64,000 nt of DNA from CAVWUA01 sp963758025 (lineage in GTDB: Bacteria > Planctomycetota > Planctomycetia > Isosphaerales > Isosphaeraceae), in the NCBI GenBank assembly GCA_963758025.1, contig CAVWUA010000003.1, positions 62,001-126,000 of the forward strand, in the 5' to 3' direction. The notes below the pieces were generated by a model. The model saw only the letters and a program-made list of their open reading frames with translations, was not told the origin of the DNA and ran no database searches. Made by a program: the position numbers and the translations under genes. The stretch's first letter is position 1. Every line of letters begins with the position of its first letter. This document shows positions 1-10,006 of the stretch, piece by piece.

Positions 1-1592
1 GCCTACCAGGGGTTCGCCCAGGGGCTCGCGCGGCAAGGATACGTCGTCCTGATCTACGATCCGATCGGCCAGGGGGAACGGTTCCAGTATCCGGGGGAGA
101 ATCTGACCTCAAAGGTCGGCGCGGGGGTGCGCGAGCATCTGATGGCCGGCAATCAGCAAATCCTCGTCGGGGAATCCCTCAGCACCTGGCGCGCCTGGGA
201 CGGCATCCGTGCGCTCGACTACCTGTTGACCCGCGACGAGGTGAACGCCGAGCAGGTTGGCGTCACCGGCAACTCGGGCGGCGGGACGATGACAACCTGG
301 CTCTGCGGCGTCGAGCAACGCTGGTCGATGGCCGCCCCGAGTTGCTTCGTCACCACCTTCCGCCGCAACCTGGAGAACGAGCTTCCCGCCGACATCGAAC
401 AGTGTCCGCCCCGGCGCTGGCTCTTGGCCTGGATCACGAAGACTTCCTGGCCGCCCTGGCCCCCAAGCCGATCATCATTCTGGCCAAGGAGAAGGATTTC
501 TTCGACGTCGCGGGGAACGAAGGCGGCATACCAACGTCTGCGATCGCTCTACCGGTTGCTGGGGGCCGAGGAGAACATCGGTCTGTTCGTCGGTCCGACG
601 TACCACGGCTATTCCCAGGAAAACCGCGAGGCGATGTACGGCTGGTTCAACCGCGTGACCGGCGTCGCCGACGGCTCGAAAGAACCGGAGCTGACCATCG
701 AGACGGACGAGACGCTCCAGTGTACCCCGCATGGACAAGTGAGCGAGATCGATTCGCGGTCGGTTCCGTCATTCACCGCCGAGGCGTCGCGCGCGTTGCG
801 GGAGTCCCGCCGGTCGAGCTCCCCCGAGGAACTGCCGCGCCTTGTGGAGCAATTCGTGAAGCCGATCCGGCGCATCGCGGCGCCCGATTACCGCATCCTC
901 CGGCCGCTCCGGTCGCGGGGCTATCCGAAACCGCACGCTGTCCCGTACGCCGTGACGACCGAGCCGGGCATTCACGCCCTCGTCTATCGTCTGTACGACG
1001 AGCCACACTACTCCCGCCCTCCGGCCGACAAAACGCGGGCGATCCTCTACGTCTCGCATCAGTCCGCCGATGCCGAACTGCGCGACGAGCCCTTGATCCG
1101 CGAGCTGATGGAGGCCCAGCCCGAGGCGGCGGTTTATGCGTGCGACGTGCGGGGTATCGGTGAGTCGCGGCCCGACACCTGCGGCCTCGACTCCTACCTC
1201 GATCCGTACGGCAGCGATTATTTCTATGCCGCCCACGCCCTGATGCTCGGCCGGCCCTACCCGGCGCAGCGGGCCCACGACCTGCTCGCGGTTCTCCACT
1301 GGCTCCGGTCGAACGGTCACCAGCAGGTGCATCTGGCCGCGAAGGGCTGGGGAACGATCCCGGCGACCCTCGCGGCCCTGCTGTCGGACCTCGTCGCGCA
1401 GGTCACGCTGAAACACGCATTGACCTCCTACGCCGACGTCGCCGAGTCCGAGACCTACGACTGGCCCCTCTCCTCCCTCCTGCCCGGCGTGCTGGAGCAG
1501 TTCGACCTGACCGATTGTTACAAGACGCTCGACGCCAAGGGGCTTCGCCAGATCGAGCCGCGCGGGCCGATGGGGCTGAGCGCGGATTGTGA
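1..1592 (+). CDS. Alpha/beta-hydrolase (acetylxylan esterase / prolyl-oligopeptidase-like), 5'-truncated
   Basis: The gene enters from the left edge, so its N-terminus is missing. The first hydrolase domain has a strand ending in YVVLIYDPIGQGER and a nucleophile elbow GNSGGG (about 270-290), then the acid and His regions KDFF and GPTYHGYSQEN (about 495-615). A second alpha/beta-hydrolase-like half follows (AILYVSHQSAD to DVRGIGESRPDT). Its elbow position reads AAKGWG without a serine, so this half is probably non-catalytic. The frame changes near 412 and returns near 515, and homology-like sequence is continuous only if both breaks are repaired. The formal frame runs to 1743, inside the opposing kinase gene; repairing one missing base near 1578 gives a stop at 1590-1592, seven bases before the kinase stop, which I prefer. 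Likely an exported or cytoplasmic ester/peptide hydrolase; substrate unknown. Confidence 0.75.
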
Positions 1593-1598
1593 CCGATC

Positions 1599-4101
1599 TC
1601 AATCGGTGGCCGGTTTCGATTCCCCGTTCTTCTCGTCCTTCTGGAAGTGCGGGGTGAGGGGCAGGCGCACGGTAAAATGCGTGCCGCTTCCGGGAGTGGA
1701 ATCGACGTCGATCCGGCCACCATGGGTCTTCACGATGCCGTAGCTGATCGACAGGCCCAGGCCGGTACCCGAGGCCGACCGGCTTGGTGGTGAAGAAGGG
1801 GTCGAAGATCTTGGCGCGGATGGCCGGGTCGATGCCGTGGCCCGTGTCGATGACGTGGATCGCCACGCCATCCTCGATCGGCTGCGTCCGCACCGTGACG
1901 CATCCGTTCGGGGGGCATGCGTCGATGGCGTTGGTCAGGAGGTTGAGCACCACCTGGTTGATCTTGCCCGGGTAGCACGTCACCGGGGGCAGGGGGGCCA
2001 GGTCCATCTCCAGCTCCACCTGGCGCTCCTTGGCCCGGACCCGGACGATGCTCGCGGTGGCGATGATGCCCTCGTTCAGGTCGGCTTCGTTCAGGTCATC
2101 CTCATCCAGCCGGGCGAAGTTGCGCAGGTCCTTGACGATCTTCTGGATGCGTCGCAGCCCTTCCCCGGAGCGGGCGAACAGGCTGTCCAGGTTCTCCAGG
2201 GTATAGCCCAGGTCGTGCTCCTCGGCGTGCTGCCGGAGACGCTCTCGAAGTTCGGGGCGGTGTTCGGCCAGCAAGGGTTCCGCTTCCTGGAACATCCGGA
2301 GGTGATCGACCACCTGGCCAAGATCGCGCTGAAGGACGGCGAGGTTGTTGGTGACGAACGCCAGAGGGTTGTTGATCTCGTGGGCGATCCCCGCGACCAT
2401 CTGGCCGAGGGCCGTGAGCTTCTCGGCCTGGATCAACTGGAGTTCGGTTTGCTTCAGGGCCTCCAGCGCCTGGCGTTCCGACGCGGCGGTCTCTTCGAGC
2501 AGGGAATTCTGAGAGCGAAGCCGCGCCTCGGCTTGCCGGCGTTCGGTCATATCGTGGCAGACGATCACGCCGCCCCGAGCGACACCGTTCATATCCCGCA
2601 ACGGGCGGCCGTTGATGACGGTCCAGGTGCCTTCCGGGTTCTTCGGGTGCCGGACGAACATCTCGACGCCGTTGACCTCCTCGCCATGGATCGACCGGGT
2701 CAGCGGCAGGTCCTCCGCCGGGTAGGGGGTCACCATGTCCGGCATGTAGAGGCCATACTGGCTCGGCCATTCCGCGGAAGTGGTCTCGGTCGGCCCAAAG
2801 CCAAACATCCGTTCCGCGGCCGGATTGAAGACGAGGAAATGCTCGGCGCGGTCGGCGACAATCACGGCGTCGGCCATGCTGTCGAGAATCAGGCGGAGCA
2901 GTTCCGATTGCTCCCGAAGCGCCTCCTCGGCCTGCTTGCGTTCGGTGATGTCGGTGGAGACGCCACATGTGGAGTTCGGGGAGCCGGCGGCATCGCGCAG
3001 CGGGAACTTGATCGAGAGGAACGTGTGGGGACCGTCGGATTGAGGGACATCCTCCTCGAACTCCAACGGCTCGCCCCGCTCCCGCACGCGGCGGTCGTTC
3101 GTTCGGAGGTCCTCGGCAACGTCCTTCGGAAAGAGGTCGAGATCGGTTCGGCCCAGGATCAACTTCCGGGGAACACCGAAGATCGTCTCATACTGGCGGT
3201 TCACCAGGACGTAGCGGCCCTGTTCGTCTTTGACGTAGATGACCGCCGGAGAATTGTCGAGGATCGCCAGGAGCAGCGCCTTGCTATCCTGAATCTGCTT
3301 CTCCGCTCTCTTGCGCTCGGACACGTCGCGCGAGGCGCATTCGATCTCAAGGATCTGGCCCGTCTCCGGATCATGGACCGCGCGGACGGTCGTCTCGAAC
3401 CAGATGATCCGGCCGTCCTTGCGACGGACGCGGAACGTCGTGGTGGAGGTCTCGGGGTGTTCCAGAACCAGGTTGTGAACCTTGCCGACCGAGTCCTGGT
3501 CCTCCGGGATGATGAAATCATAGGCTGAGCGGCCGATCAACTCCTCTGGCTCGTAACCGAGCAACGAGCGGCAGGCGGGTGACGCGTAAAGGTAGCGGCC
3601 TTCCGGGTCGTGCCGGGAGATCATGTCGGTGGAGTTCTCGGCCAGAAGCCGATATTGCTCCTCGCGACGGCGGAGCGCTTCCTCGACCCGCCGGCGGTCG
3701 GTGATGTCGCGGAACGTGGCCACCGCCGCCTCGACCCGGCCATCCTCCGCGTGGATCGGCGCGAGCAGGCATTCCCAGGTCCGTGGGCCATCGGCGGTCG
3801 TGAGTTCGACCTCATCGGCGCGCGAATGTCCTGTCTCGAAGACGGCCTTCCGCTGGTCGTCGAGAACGTCGCGCACATCGGCCGGCAGCCCCAGATCGCG
3901 CCAGGTCTTGCCGACGAGTTCCGTCGGTTCCACGTGCCAGGCCCGAGCCGCCTGAGGACTGACGTACAGGAACGTCCCGGCCCGGTCGCACAGCGAGACA
4001 AGATCGGGTGAGCCCGCCAGCACCGCGTCCAGTGTTGCCAGTTGGCGCTGAAATCGCGTTGAGGGACGCTCCTTCCCCTCCTCGGCTCGTCGCGGATTCA
4101 T
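1599..4101 (-). CDS. Multi-PAS sensor histidine kinase (one frameshift)
   Basis: Soluble sensor kinase of about 830 residues. Four PAS/PAC modules run in series over roughly residues 10-510; each is closed by a DITDRRR/DVSERKR/DITERKQ/DMTERRQ motif. A short coiled region follows. The H-box is AGIAHEINNPL with phosphoacceptor His574, then come an N-box QVVLNLLTNAID and a G1 box VIDTGHGID. Near 1778 an extra base breaks the frame inside the G2 box; the other frame continues with GTGLGLSISYGIVKTHGG and stops at 1599, so the ATPase domain is complete once this is corrected. The ATG at 4101 is preceded by GGGAG; a TTG at 4137 in the same frame has no good ribosome site. No transmembrane helix and no adjacent response regulator, so its partner is probably encoded elsewhere. 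Confidence 0.9.
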
Positions 4102-4539
4102 CGGTAAGGGAACTCCCGGAGTGGGCCTCGCCGTCAATCGGGTCGAGTCCGTCTCCTCTAATCATCCTAACAAATCCGACCTGCGACGGGATATCGGGAT
4201 CAGCCTGAAATGGGGCGACACCGGAAGGGATTGGGCCCGGTTTCCGGGTCACATCAGAGCATCGAGGCGCCTCGTCTTCCAACCGGGCCGATTTCCGTGT
4301 ACCGTATTGAGTTCTTGTTCAGGGGGGGTGGGCGTGTCGATTGCCGACACCATACCGTCCTGGAACCGCGGTACTTGAAGGACCGCCTAAAATTCCGTAA
4401 CTTGGCGGACCACTGCGCCGGATTCGCGCAAATATCCGCTGATCGCGTCCAGACTGTCGGCCGTCGTGACATTGATTCCGGCTCCCCTTTTGGGTTTGGA
4501 TAGAGAGGGGGGCCGGTCCGGGAGGTGCCAGGGACCACA
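4102..4539. other. Divergent intergenic region
   Basis: About 440 bases between the divergently transcribed histidine kinase and arginine decarboxylase. It must carry promoters for both. I see no convincing coding frame, RNA gene or strong inverted repeat in it. Confidence 0.6.
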
Positions 4540-5085
4540 ATGTACGTACCGAAGAAACTGTTCTTCACCAAAGGGGTGGGCGTCCACCGCGAAAAGCTCT
4601 CCAGCTTCGAGCTGGCCCTCCGCGATGCGAAGATCGCCCAGTTCAACCTGGTCCGCGTCTCCAGCATCTTTCCGCCGAATTGTGATGAGGTCTCGATCAA
4701 GGAGGGACTCAAGCACCTCCAACCCGGTCAGATCGTCCACGTCGTCCTGAGCGAATGCGCGACGGCGGAGCCGAACCGGCTGATTGCCGCGAGCGTCGGC
4801 GTGGCGATTCCGCGCGATCGGAGCACGTTCGGCTATCTGTCCGAGCACCATGCCTACGGCCAGACCGCCAAACTCGCCGCCGATTACGCCGAGGACCTCG
4901 CCGCCGAGATGCTCGCCACGGTCCTGGGCGTCGATTTCGATCCCAACAGCTCGTGGGACGAGAAGCGCGAGGTCTGGAAGATCGCCGACGTGATCTACCG
5001 TACCAAGGAAGTCACCCAATCGGCCATCGGCAACAAGGACGGCCTCTGGACGACCGTCGTCGCCGCGTCGATCCTGCTGCCGTGA
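4540..5085 (+). CDS. pdaD: Pyruvoyl-dependent arginine decarboxylase
   Basis: A 181-residue protein matching the PvlArgDC family in length and motifs. The proenzyme self-cleaves at the Ser-Ser of LVRVSSIFPP (residues 41-42) to make an alpha subunit with an N-terminal pyruvoyl group; further family landmarks are YVPKKLFFTKGVG at the start and GYLSEHHAYGQ in the middle. The reaction is arginine to agmatine plus CO2, the first step of agmatine-based polyamine synthesis. I place the start at ATG 4540; a GTG at 4525 is in frame and both lie downstream of GGGAGG (4520-4525). The next gene, 86 bases downstream on the same strand, is a deoxyhypusine-synthase-like enzyme, which suggests a shared polyamine pathway. 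Confidence 0.93.
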   Translation: MYVPKKLFFTKGVGVHREKLSSFELALRDAKIAQFNLVRVSSIFPPNCDEVSIKEGLKHLQPGQIVHVVLSECATAEPNRLIAASVGVAIPRDRSTFGYLSEHHAYGQTAKLAADYAEDLAAEMLATVLGVDFDPNSSWDEKREVWKIADVIYRTKEVTQSAIGNKDGLWTTVVAASILLP

Positions 5086-5171
5086 GCCGGCGTGCCGGAT
5101 GGCTGTTGAGAGTTGACTGATAGGCCACGGTTGATGATTGATGATGTCATGAGATGGACGTGAGGTCCGCG

Positions 5172-6380
5172 ATGAGCCAAGGCGACCAGGCCGAATACCT
5201 GCACAAAATCAGCCGACATCGGATCGCTCCCCCGGCTGTCTCGGGGGACGTCGCCGCGGCCGACCTGATCGACCAGGCGTTCCTGAGCTACAACGGCGGG
5301 CGGCTCCGCGAGCTTTGCCAGGTCTTCTCGAAGAAGCTGCTGGAGCCGGATTGCACGGTCGGCCTGACGATCTCGGGGGCCTTGACGCCGGCCGGGCTCG
5401 GCATGAGCTGCCTGATCCCCTTGATCCGCGCGGGGTTCGTGGACTGGATCGTCTCCACCGGGGCGAACCTCTACCACGACACCCACTTCGCGCTCGACCT
5501 GCCGTTGCATCAGAGCATGCCGGGGCTGGATGACTTCGCGCTTCGGGAGCACGACATCATCCGCATCTTCGACATCGTCTTCGACTACAAGACGCTGCTC
5601 GATACCGACGCCTTCTACCGGGAGCTAATCCAGAGCGAGGCGTTCGCTCGCTCAATGAGCACGGCCGAGTTTCACCATGAGGTCGGCCGATACCTCCAGG
5701 GCCGAGCCGAGACGCTCGGCCGGCCCGCCAACAGCCTGCTCGCGGCGGCCTACGAGTGTGGCGTGCCGATCTACACGTCCAGCCCCGGCGATAGCTCGAT
5801 CGGCATGAACCTGGCCGCGTTGAGCCTGGCCGGATCGAAGCTCCAGATCGACGCGTTGCGAGACGTCAACGAGACGGCCGCGATCGTTTACAACGCAAAG
5901 CGGCAAGGGGGGACGTCCGGTGTCTTGATTCTCGGCGGCGGCAGCCCGAAGAACTTTATCCTTCAGACCGAGCCGCAGATTCAGGAAGTGCTCGGGCTGG
6001 AGGAGAGCGGGCACGACTACTTCCTTCAGATCACCGACGCCCGGCCCGACACCGGCGGGCTCTCCGGCGCCACGGCGCACGAGGCGATGACCTGGGGCAA
6101 GGTCGATCCCGATCGCCTTCCCGACGCTGTCATCTGCTACACCGACAGCACGATTGCCTTGCCGTTGCTCACCGCCTATGCCCTGGCGAGGCGTCCGGCC
6201 CGTTCCTTGAAGCGGCTGTACGACCGCCGCGAGGCGGATTACGACGCCTTGAAATCGGCGTACATGGAACGCGAGGCCCTCGGCGGGCCGACGGGTCTGG
6301 CCTCGCGGAAGAAGTCGCCCCAACCCGAGACGCCTTCCAGTGTCCGTCACCACCCGGATTCGCTCGATCGATCCCGATGA
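5172..6380 (+). CDS. Deoxyhypusine synthase-like (homospermidine synthase-type) protein
   Basis: About 402 residues with the DHS-family Rossmann core: DCTVGLTISGALTPAG near the N-terminus, DWIVSTGANLYHD, SPGDSSIGMNLA, and the EAMTWGKV block, which corresponds to the eukaryotic EAVSWGK motif holding the lysine that carries the aminobutyl intermediate. Bacteria lack eIF5A, so this homologue should not make hypusine on that protein. Bacterial members are thought to transfer aminobutyl or related groups between polyamines (homospermidine-type chemistry). Sitting after arginine decarboxylase, it may use agmatine- or spermidine-derived substrates (inference). ATG 5172 is preceded by GTGAGG at good spacing; ATG 5154 in the same frame is an alternative. 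The 3' end overlaps the Sua5 start by 41 bases. Confidence 0.87.
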   Translation: MSQGDQAEYLHKISRHRIAPPAVSGDVAAADLIDQAFLSYNGGRLRELCQVFSKKLLEPDCTVGLTISGALTPAGLGMSCLIPLIRAGFVDWIVSTGANLYHDTHFALDLPLHQSMPGLDDFALREHDIIRIFDIVFDYKTLLDTDAFYRELIQSEAFARSMSTAEFHHEVGRYLQGRAETLGRPANSLLAAAYECGVPIYTSSPGDSSIGMNLAALSLAGSKLQIDALRDVNETAAIVYNAKRQGGTSGVLILGGGSPKNFILQTEPQIQEVLGLEESGHDYFLQITDARPDTGGLSGATAHEAMTWGKVDPDRLPDAVICYTDSTIALPLLTAYALARRPARSLKRLYDRREADYDALKSAYMEREALGGPTGLASRKKSPQPETPSSVRHHPDSLDRSR

Positions 6381-7368
6381 GCCGGATCACGCGGCGCTGA
6401 ACGAGGCGGCCGCGATCCTCCGCGCGGGGGGCCTCGTCGCGTTCGCCACCGAGACCGTCTATGGCCTCGGCGCCGATGCGACAAACCCCGACGCCGTGGC
6501 GCGGATCTTCGAGGCCAAGGGTCGCCCGGCGTTCAACCCCTTGATCGTACATGCCGACGAGATCACCCTGGCCCGTCGCTGCGTTGCCGACTGGCCCGAC
6601 GTGGCCCAGATGCTCGCCGAGCGGTTCTGGCCCGGCCCGCTCACTCTGGTCTTGCCCCGCGCCGGGATCATCCCCGACATCGTGACTGCCGGACGCGACA
6701 CGGTGGGGGTTCGCGTGCCGTTACCGAACGTCGCCCGCGCGCTGATCGGCGTCCTCGATCGGCCGCTCGCCGCTCCCAGCGCCAACCGATCGACCGGAAT
6801 CTCACCCACGAGGGCCGAGCACGTCCGGGAGGACCTGGAGGGCAAGGTCGAGATGATCCTCGACAGTGGCCCGACGACCATCGGCCTGGAATCCACGGTC
6901 CTCGACCTGACGGCGAGCGAGCCGCGAATTCTCCGTCCCGGACCGATCTCCGCTGAGGATCTCGAACGCGCACTCGGTGGACGTTTCGTGCGGGAACCTT
7001 CCCGAGAGCCAGTGGCCCCGGATCGGCCCGCCAGCCCAGGCCAGATGCGGATTCATTACGCCCCCCACACACCCGCCGTCCGTGTGGCGGCGGAGGATGT
7101 CGGCCGCATCACCTGGCCGCAGCCGTCCGCGTTGCTCGTCTTCGGGAGGCACGATCTCGGTCCGCTGGAGGGGTTCGCCCACCGGTTCGACCTGGAAACC
7201 CCAACAGAGGCGGGCAAGGTCCTCTATGGATTGCTCCACGAATGCGACCGGCTCGACTTGCGGCTCATCGTGGTCGTTCCGCCTCCCGACGATCCCTCCT
7301 GGCGGGCCGTTCACGATCGACTCCAGCGCGCCACGCGCCCCGTGGACCGGGTCGGGGGCCTTGAGTGA
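6340..7368 (+). CDS. sua5: L-threonylcarbamoyladenylate synthase (Sua5 type)
   Basis: A 342-residue protein. The N-terminal YrdC/TsaC domain (about residues 15-205) has LVAFATETVYGLGADA, KGRPAFNPLIVH and APSANRSTGISPTRAEHV; the C-terminal Sua5 domain (about 235-340) follows the linker RPASPGQMRIHYAPHTP. It makes threonylcarbamoyl-AMP from Thr, bicarbonate and ATP for the t6A37 modification of ANN-decoding tRNAs; length and two-domain structure fit Sua5 rather than the short TsaC. The start is GTG 6340, inside the end of the upstream gene, which suggests translational coupling. It ends 18 bases before the convergent glycosyltransferase gene. Confidence 0.93.
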   Translation: MSVTTRIRSIDPDEPDHAALNEAAAILRAGGLVAFATETVYGLGADATNPDAVARIFEAKGRPAFNPLIVHADEITLARRCVADWPDVAQMLAERFWPGPLTLVLPRAGIIPDIVTAGRDTVGVRVPLPNVARALIGVLDRPLAAPSANRSTGISPTRAEHVREDLEGKVEMILDSGPTTIGLESTVLDLTASEPRILRPGPISAEDLERALGGRFVREPSREPVAPDRPASPGQMRIHYAPHTPAVRVAAEDVGRITWPQPSALLVFGRHDLGPLEGFAHRFDLETPTEAGKVLYGLLHECDRLDLRLIVVVPPPDDPSWRAVHDRLQRATRPVDRVGGLE

Positions 7369-7386
7369 AGCGGACGCGGAGTTCCG

Positions 7387-8691
7387 TCACGGTGTGGTCG
7401 AAACGGGTGAGACGACCTGCTGGCCCCCTTCGCGCGAGGCGATCACCGCGTCGAACAGATTGAGAACCCGTTCCACGACGAGTTCGGTGTGGATGTGGTG
7501 TTCGACGGTCGCCCTCGCGCTGGCGATGAGGCCCTCGCGGTCGGTCTTTAGCCGTTCGATCGTGGTGGTCATTGCCCTTTTGAGGGACTCCGGCGTGTAT
7601 TCATCGAAGACAACGGACTCAGGACTGATGTAGTCGCGCGTGCCGTTGGTCGGGCCGACGATGACGGACGTTCCGCACGCTTGCGCTTCGAGAACGGCGG
7701 AACCGATGTCCTCGTTCTCACTGGGCTGGACCAGCACGTCCACGCGTCGCATCAGATCCGGCACGTCCTGGGGTGGAATGGACGGACGGTATTCCACGCC
7801 GTCGTCGGGTCCGTAACGCCGCAGCGTCTGCTCCGCGAATTCCTTGCCATAGTCGAACTTGCCGATGATCTTCAGTCGCACATCCCGACGCTCCTGGCGG
7901 AGCAGGGCGAAGGCATCGAGCAAAAGGTCCAGCCGCTTCCGGGGAACGATCCGGCCGAGCCAGAGAAAGGTCGTCGTGTGAGGGTCGGGGGCGGGACGGC
8001 ACTCCGTATGGAACAGCGAGAGGTCGAACGGGTAGGGGATCGCGTGCACGGATTCGGCCGGCATACCCAGGCGGATCCAGTTTTCCCGCGACCAGCGGCT
8101 GCCGCAGATGAGGGCATCGGAGTTCGGCAGGAGCGCGCGTGCCCGTCTCATCTTGTAGGCGTAGGCGGTCCGGAGCCCTTCGTAGAGCATCCGCCCGCTG
8201 TGGGCGATCAAGGTCGAGCGCTGAGAGCGGATCGCGTCCCACTCGCCATTGGGCGCCCCCTGGGGCCAGCTTATGCAGGGCAAATCGGGCACGCGGAAGG
8301 GTGACAGGAGCCCCAGAACCAGCAGGAGCTTGTAAGGGTCGCGCTCATGCTCTCGCTGGAGCACTCGATGGATCGCCCGCTCATGAATCCATAACGAGAA
8401 TTGTGACGTCAGACCGACACAAAAGCGCCGCAACGGCTTCGGCGTTGACAGAATCCAGGGCCAGAGCCGGTTTATCCAGCGCCGCTCAATCGGAATGAAG
8501 TGGAAGTTCTCGTGGTGGACCAGGTCGCCGGGATCGGCGAAATCCTTGATCGAGTAATAGTCGATCCGAAACCCAAGCTGAAGCAGTCGTTCCAGCAGAG
8601 TGAAATTGGCCGCGATGACGCTTCCCACTCCGGGATAGAGAAGGCCGTACGCGGCAATTCTCATCCCCTGCGAAGTTCCCACCGTCGTCAT
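7387..8691 (-). CDS. Glycosyltransferase, GT4-like (GT-B fold)
   Basis: About 434 residues. The C-terminal half shows the GT4 pattern: TFLWLGRIVPRKRLDLLLDA (sugar-nucleotide domain start), VRLKIIGKFDYG, PPQDVPDLMRRVDVLVQPSE and the EX7E-type stretch ENEDIGSAVLEAQACG. The N-terminal half begins MRIAAYGLLYPGVGSVIAAN, a typical acceptor-domain opening. I chose ATG 8691 because AGAGGTG lies about eight bases upstream; the frame is open to 8760, and ATG 8664 is a later option. Donor and acceptor cannot be read from sequence. It is isolated, convergent with sua5, and not in an obvious polysaccharide cluster. Confidence 0.87.
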   Translation of the reverse strand: MTTVGTSQGMRIAAYGLLYPGVGSVIAANFTLLERLLQLGFRIDYYSIKDFADPGDLVHHENFHFIPIERRWINRLWPWILSTPKPLRRFCVGLTSQFSLWIHERAIHRVLQREHERDPYKLLLVLGLLSPFRVPDLPCISWPQGAPNGEWDAIRSQRSTLIAHSGRMLYEGLRTAYAYKMRRARALLPNSDALICGSRWSRENWIRLGMPAESVHAIPYPFDLSLFHTECRPAPDPHTTTFLWLGRIVPRKRLDLLLDAFALLRQERRDVRLKIIGKFDYGKEFAEQTLRRYGPDDGVEYRPSIPPQDVPDLMRRVDVLVQPSENEDIGSAVLEAQACGTSVIVGPTNGTRDYISPESVVFDEYTPESLKRAMTTTIERLKTDREGLIASARATVEHHIHTELVVERVLNLFDAVIASREGGQQVVSPVSTTP

Positions 8692-8889
8692 GTCTGCCGC
8701 ACCTCTGGCCGTCGTCGATCGTCCCCGAAGTGGTCTCGCTTTCGGCAAGTCGCGACCCAATTAGAGCAGCTAGCCCCATGCCTCACAAGCGAGGATGAAC
8801 GCTTGTTGTCATTCTCCGACAGCTCGAAAGGAAGCGCTCTCACGACTTGCGGGACGGGAGACGACACGAGGCGCGGTTCCGACGGTCGA

Positions 8890-9972
8890 TCAATCAAAGA
8901 GCCGAGGCTGGTCGGAAAGGTCGAATTCCAGCTCCGGCCTGGGCTCGTCGATTCCCAGGTGCCGGTACGCCAGGTGCGTCGCCTTCCGGCCCCGGGGCGT
9001 GCGGACGATCAGGTGACGGCGGAGCAGGTAGGGCTCGACCTCGTCGTCCAAAGTATCGACCGCCACATGCATTGTGGCCGCCATCGCCTCGACGCCCGTC
9101 GGGCCACCGTGGAAGACCTGGATGAGCGTCTCCAGGTAGCGGCGGTCCTGCTTATCCAGCCCCTCGCCATCGATCTCCTGCATCGCCAGGGCGTCCCGCG
9201 CGACGGAGAGGGTTATGTTCCCGTCGGCCCTCGCGGTGGCGTAGTCACGCACCCAGCGCAGGCGGGCGTTCGCCAGCCGGGGGGTGCCCCGGCTACGCTG
9301 GGCGATCTCCCAGGCGGCGACATCCTCGACGGTCGTCCGCAGCTTCGCGGCGTTGGTCCGGATGATCTGCGCGAGGTCCTCGACATCGTAAAATTCGAGG
9401 TGCTCGTGCATGTGGAACCGGTCGCGCAAGGGGCTGGTGAGCATGCCGCTGCGCGTCGTCGCGCCGATGACCGTGAACCGCTTCAACGGCAGGTTGATCG
9501 TTCGGGCGTTCATCCCTTCGCCCAGCACGATATCGACGCGGAAGTCCTCCATGACCGGATAAATGAACTCCTCGACCGTCGCGGGCAGGCGGTGGATCTC
9601 GTCGATGAACAGGATCGAGCCTTCGGTCGCGTTGGTCAGGTACGGCATGACGTCGGCGTTCTTGGCCAGGGCCGGGCCGCTGGTCATGTTCAGCTCGACC
9701 CCTAACTCGTTGTGCAGGACCGTGGCGAACGTCGTCTTCCCCAACCCCGGCGGGCCGTCGAAGAGGATGTGGGGCAGCGGCTCGTTCCGCTTGCGCGACG
9801 CCTCCAGAGCAATCGCCAGGCGCTCCGCGACCTTCCGCTGACCGACGACCTCGTGCAGACGTTGCGGCCGCAGCTTCTCGTCGAGCGGGTCGCGCGGGGG
9901 CTCCTCGGCTTGCCGGCGCTTCGGTTCGGGGTCGTCGCCTCCTCCGGTGATGATTGGTTCTCGACCACTCAT
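8890..9972 (-). CDS. ruvB: Holliday junction branch migration ATPase RuvB
   Basis: A 360-residue AAA+ motor of the RuvABC resolvasome. Walker A is DGPPGLGKTTFA, Walker B is ILFIDEIHRLP, sensor 1 is GATTRSGML and the arginine-finger region is LTSPLRDRF. The C-terminal winged helix ends in TPRGRKATHLAYRHLG. ATG 9972 has AAGGAG seven bases upstream, whereas the open frame extends further to 10035 into ruvA. The gene follows ruvA with a 34-base gap, so the two form a classic ruvAB operon. No ruvC is present here. Confidence 0.97.
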   Translation of the reverse strand: MSGREPIITGGGDDPEPKRRQAEEPPRDPLDEKLRPQRLHEVVGQRKVAERLAIALEASRKRNEPLPHILFDGPPGLGKTTFATVLHNELGVELNMTSGPALAKNADVMPYLTNATEGSILFIDEIHRLPATVEEFIYPVMEDFRVDIVLGEGMNARTINLPLKRFTVIGATTRSGMLTSPLRDRFHMHEHLEFYDVEDLAQIIRTNAAKLRTTVEDVAAWEIAQRSRGTPRLANARLRWVRDYATARADGNITLSVARDALAMQEIDGEGLDKQDRRYLETLIQVFHGGPTGVEAMAATMHVAVDTLDDEVEPYLLRRHLIVRTPRGRKATHLAYRHLGIDEPRPELEFDLSDQPRLFD

Positions 9973-10006
9973 GGCTCGCTCCTTCCCGGCGCCGTTGGTT
10001 CGGTCC

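Noticed and set aside
1593..1743. The last 50 codons of the formal hydrolase frame
   Set aside because: They lie antisense to the end of the kinase gene and do not resemble a hydrolase; a missing base near 1578 gives a better stop.
1837..3528. A 563-residue plus-strand open frame opposite the PAS kinase
   Set aside because: It is an antisense shadow: high GC content keeps the opposite frame open, and composition is low-complexity with no recognisable domain.
5172..6380. True deoxyhypusine synthase acting on an eIF5A-like protein
   Set aside because: Bacteria lack eIF5A and no such gene is in the window; the polyamine role is more likely.
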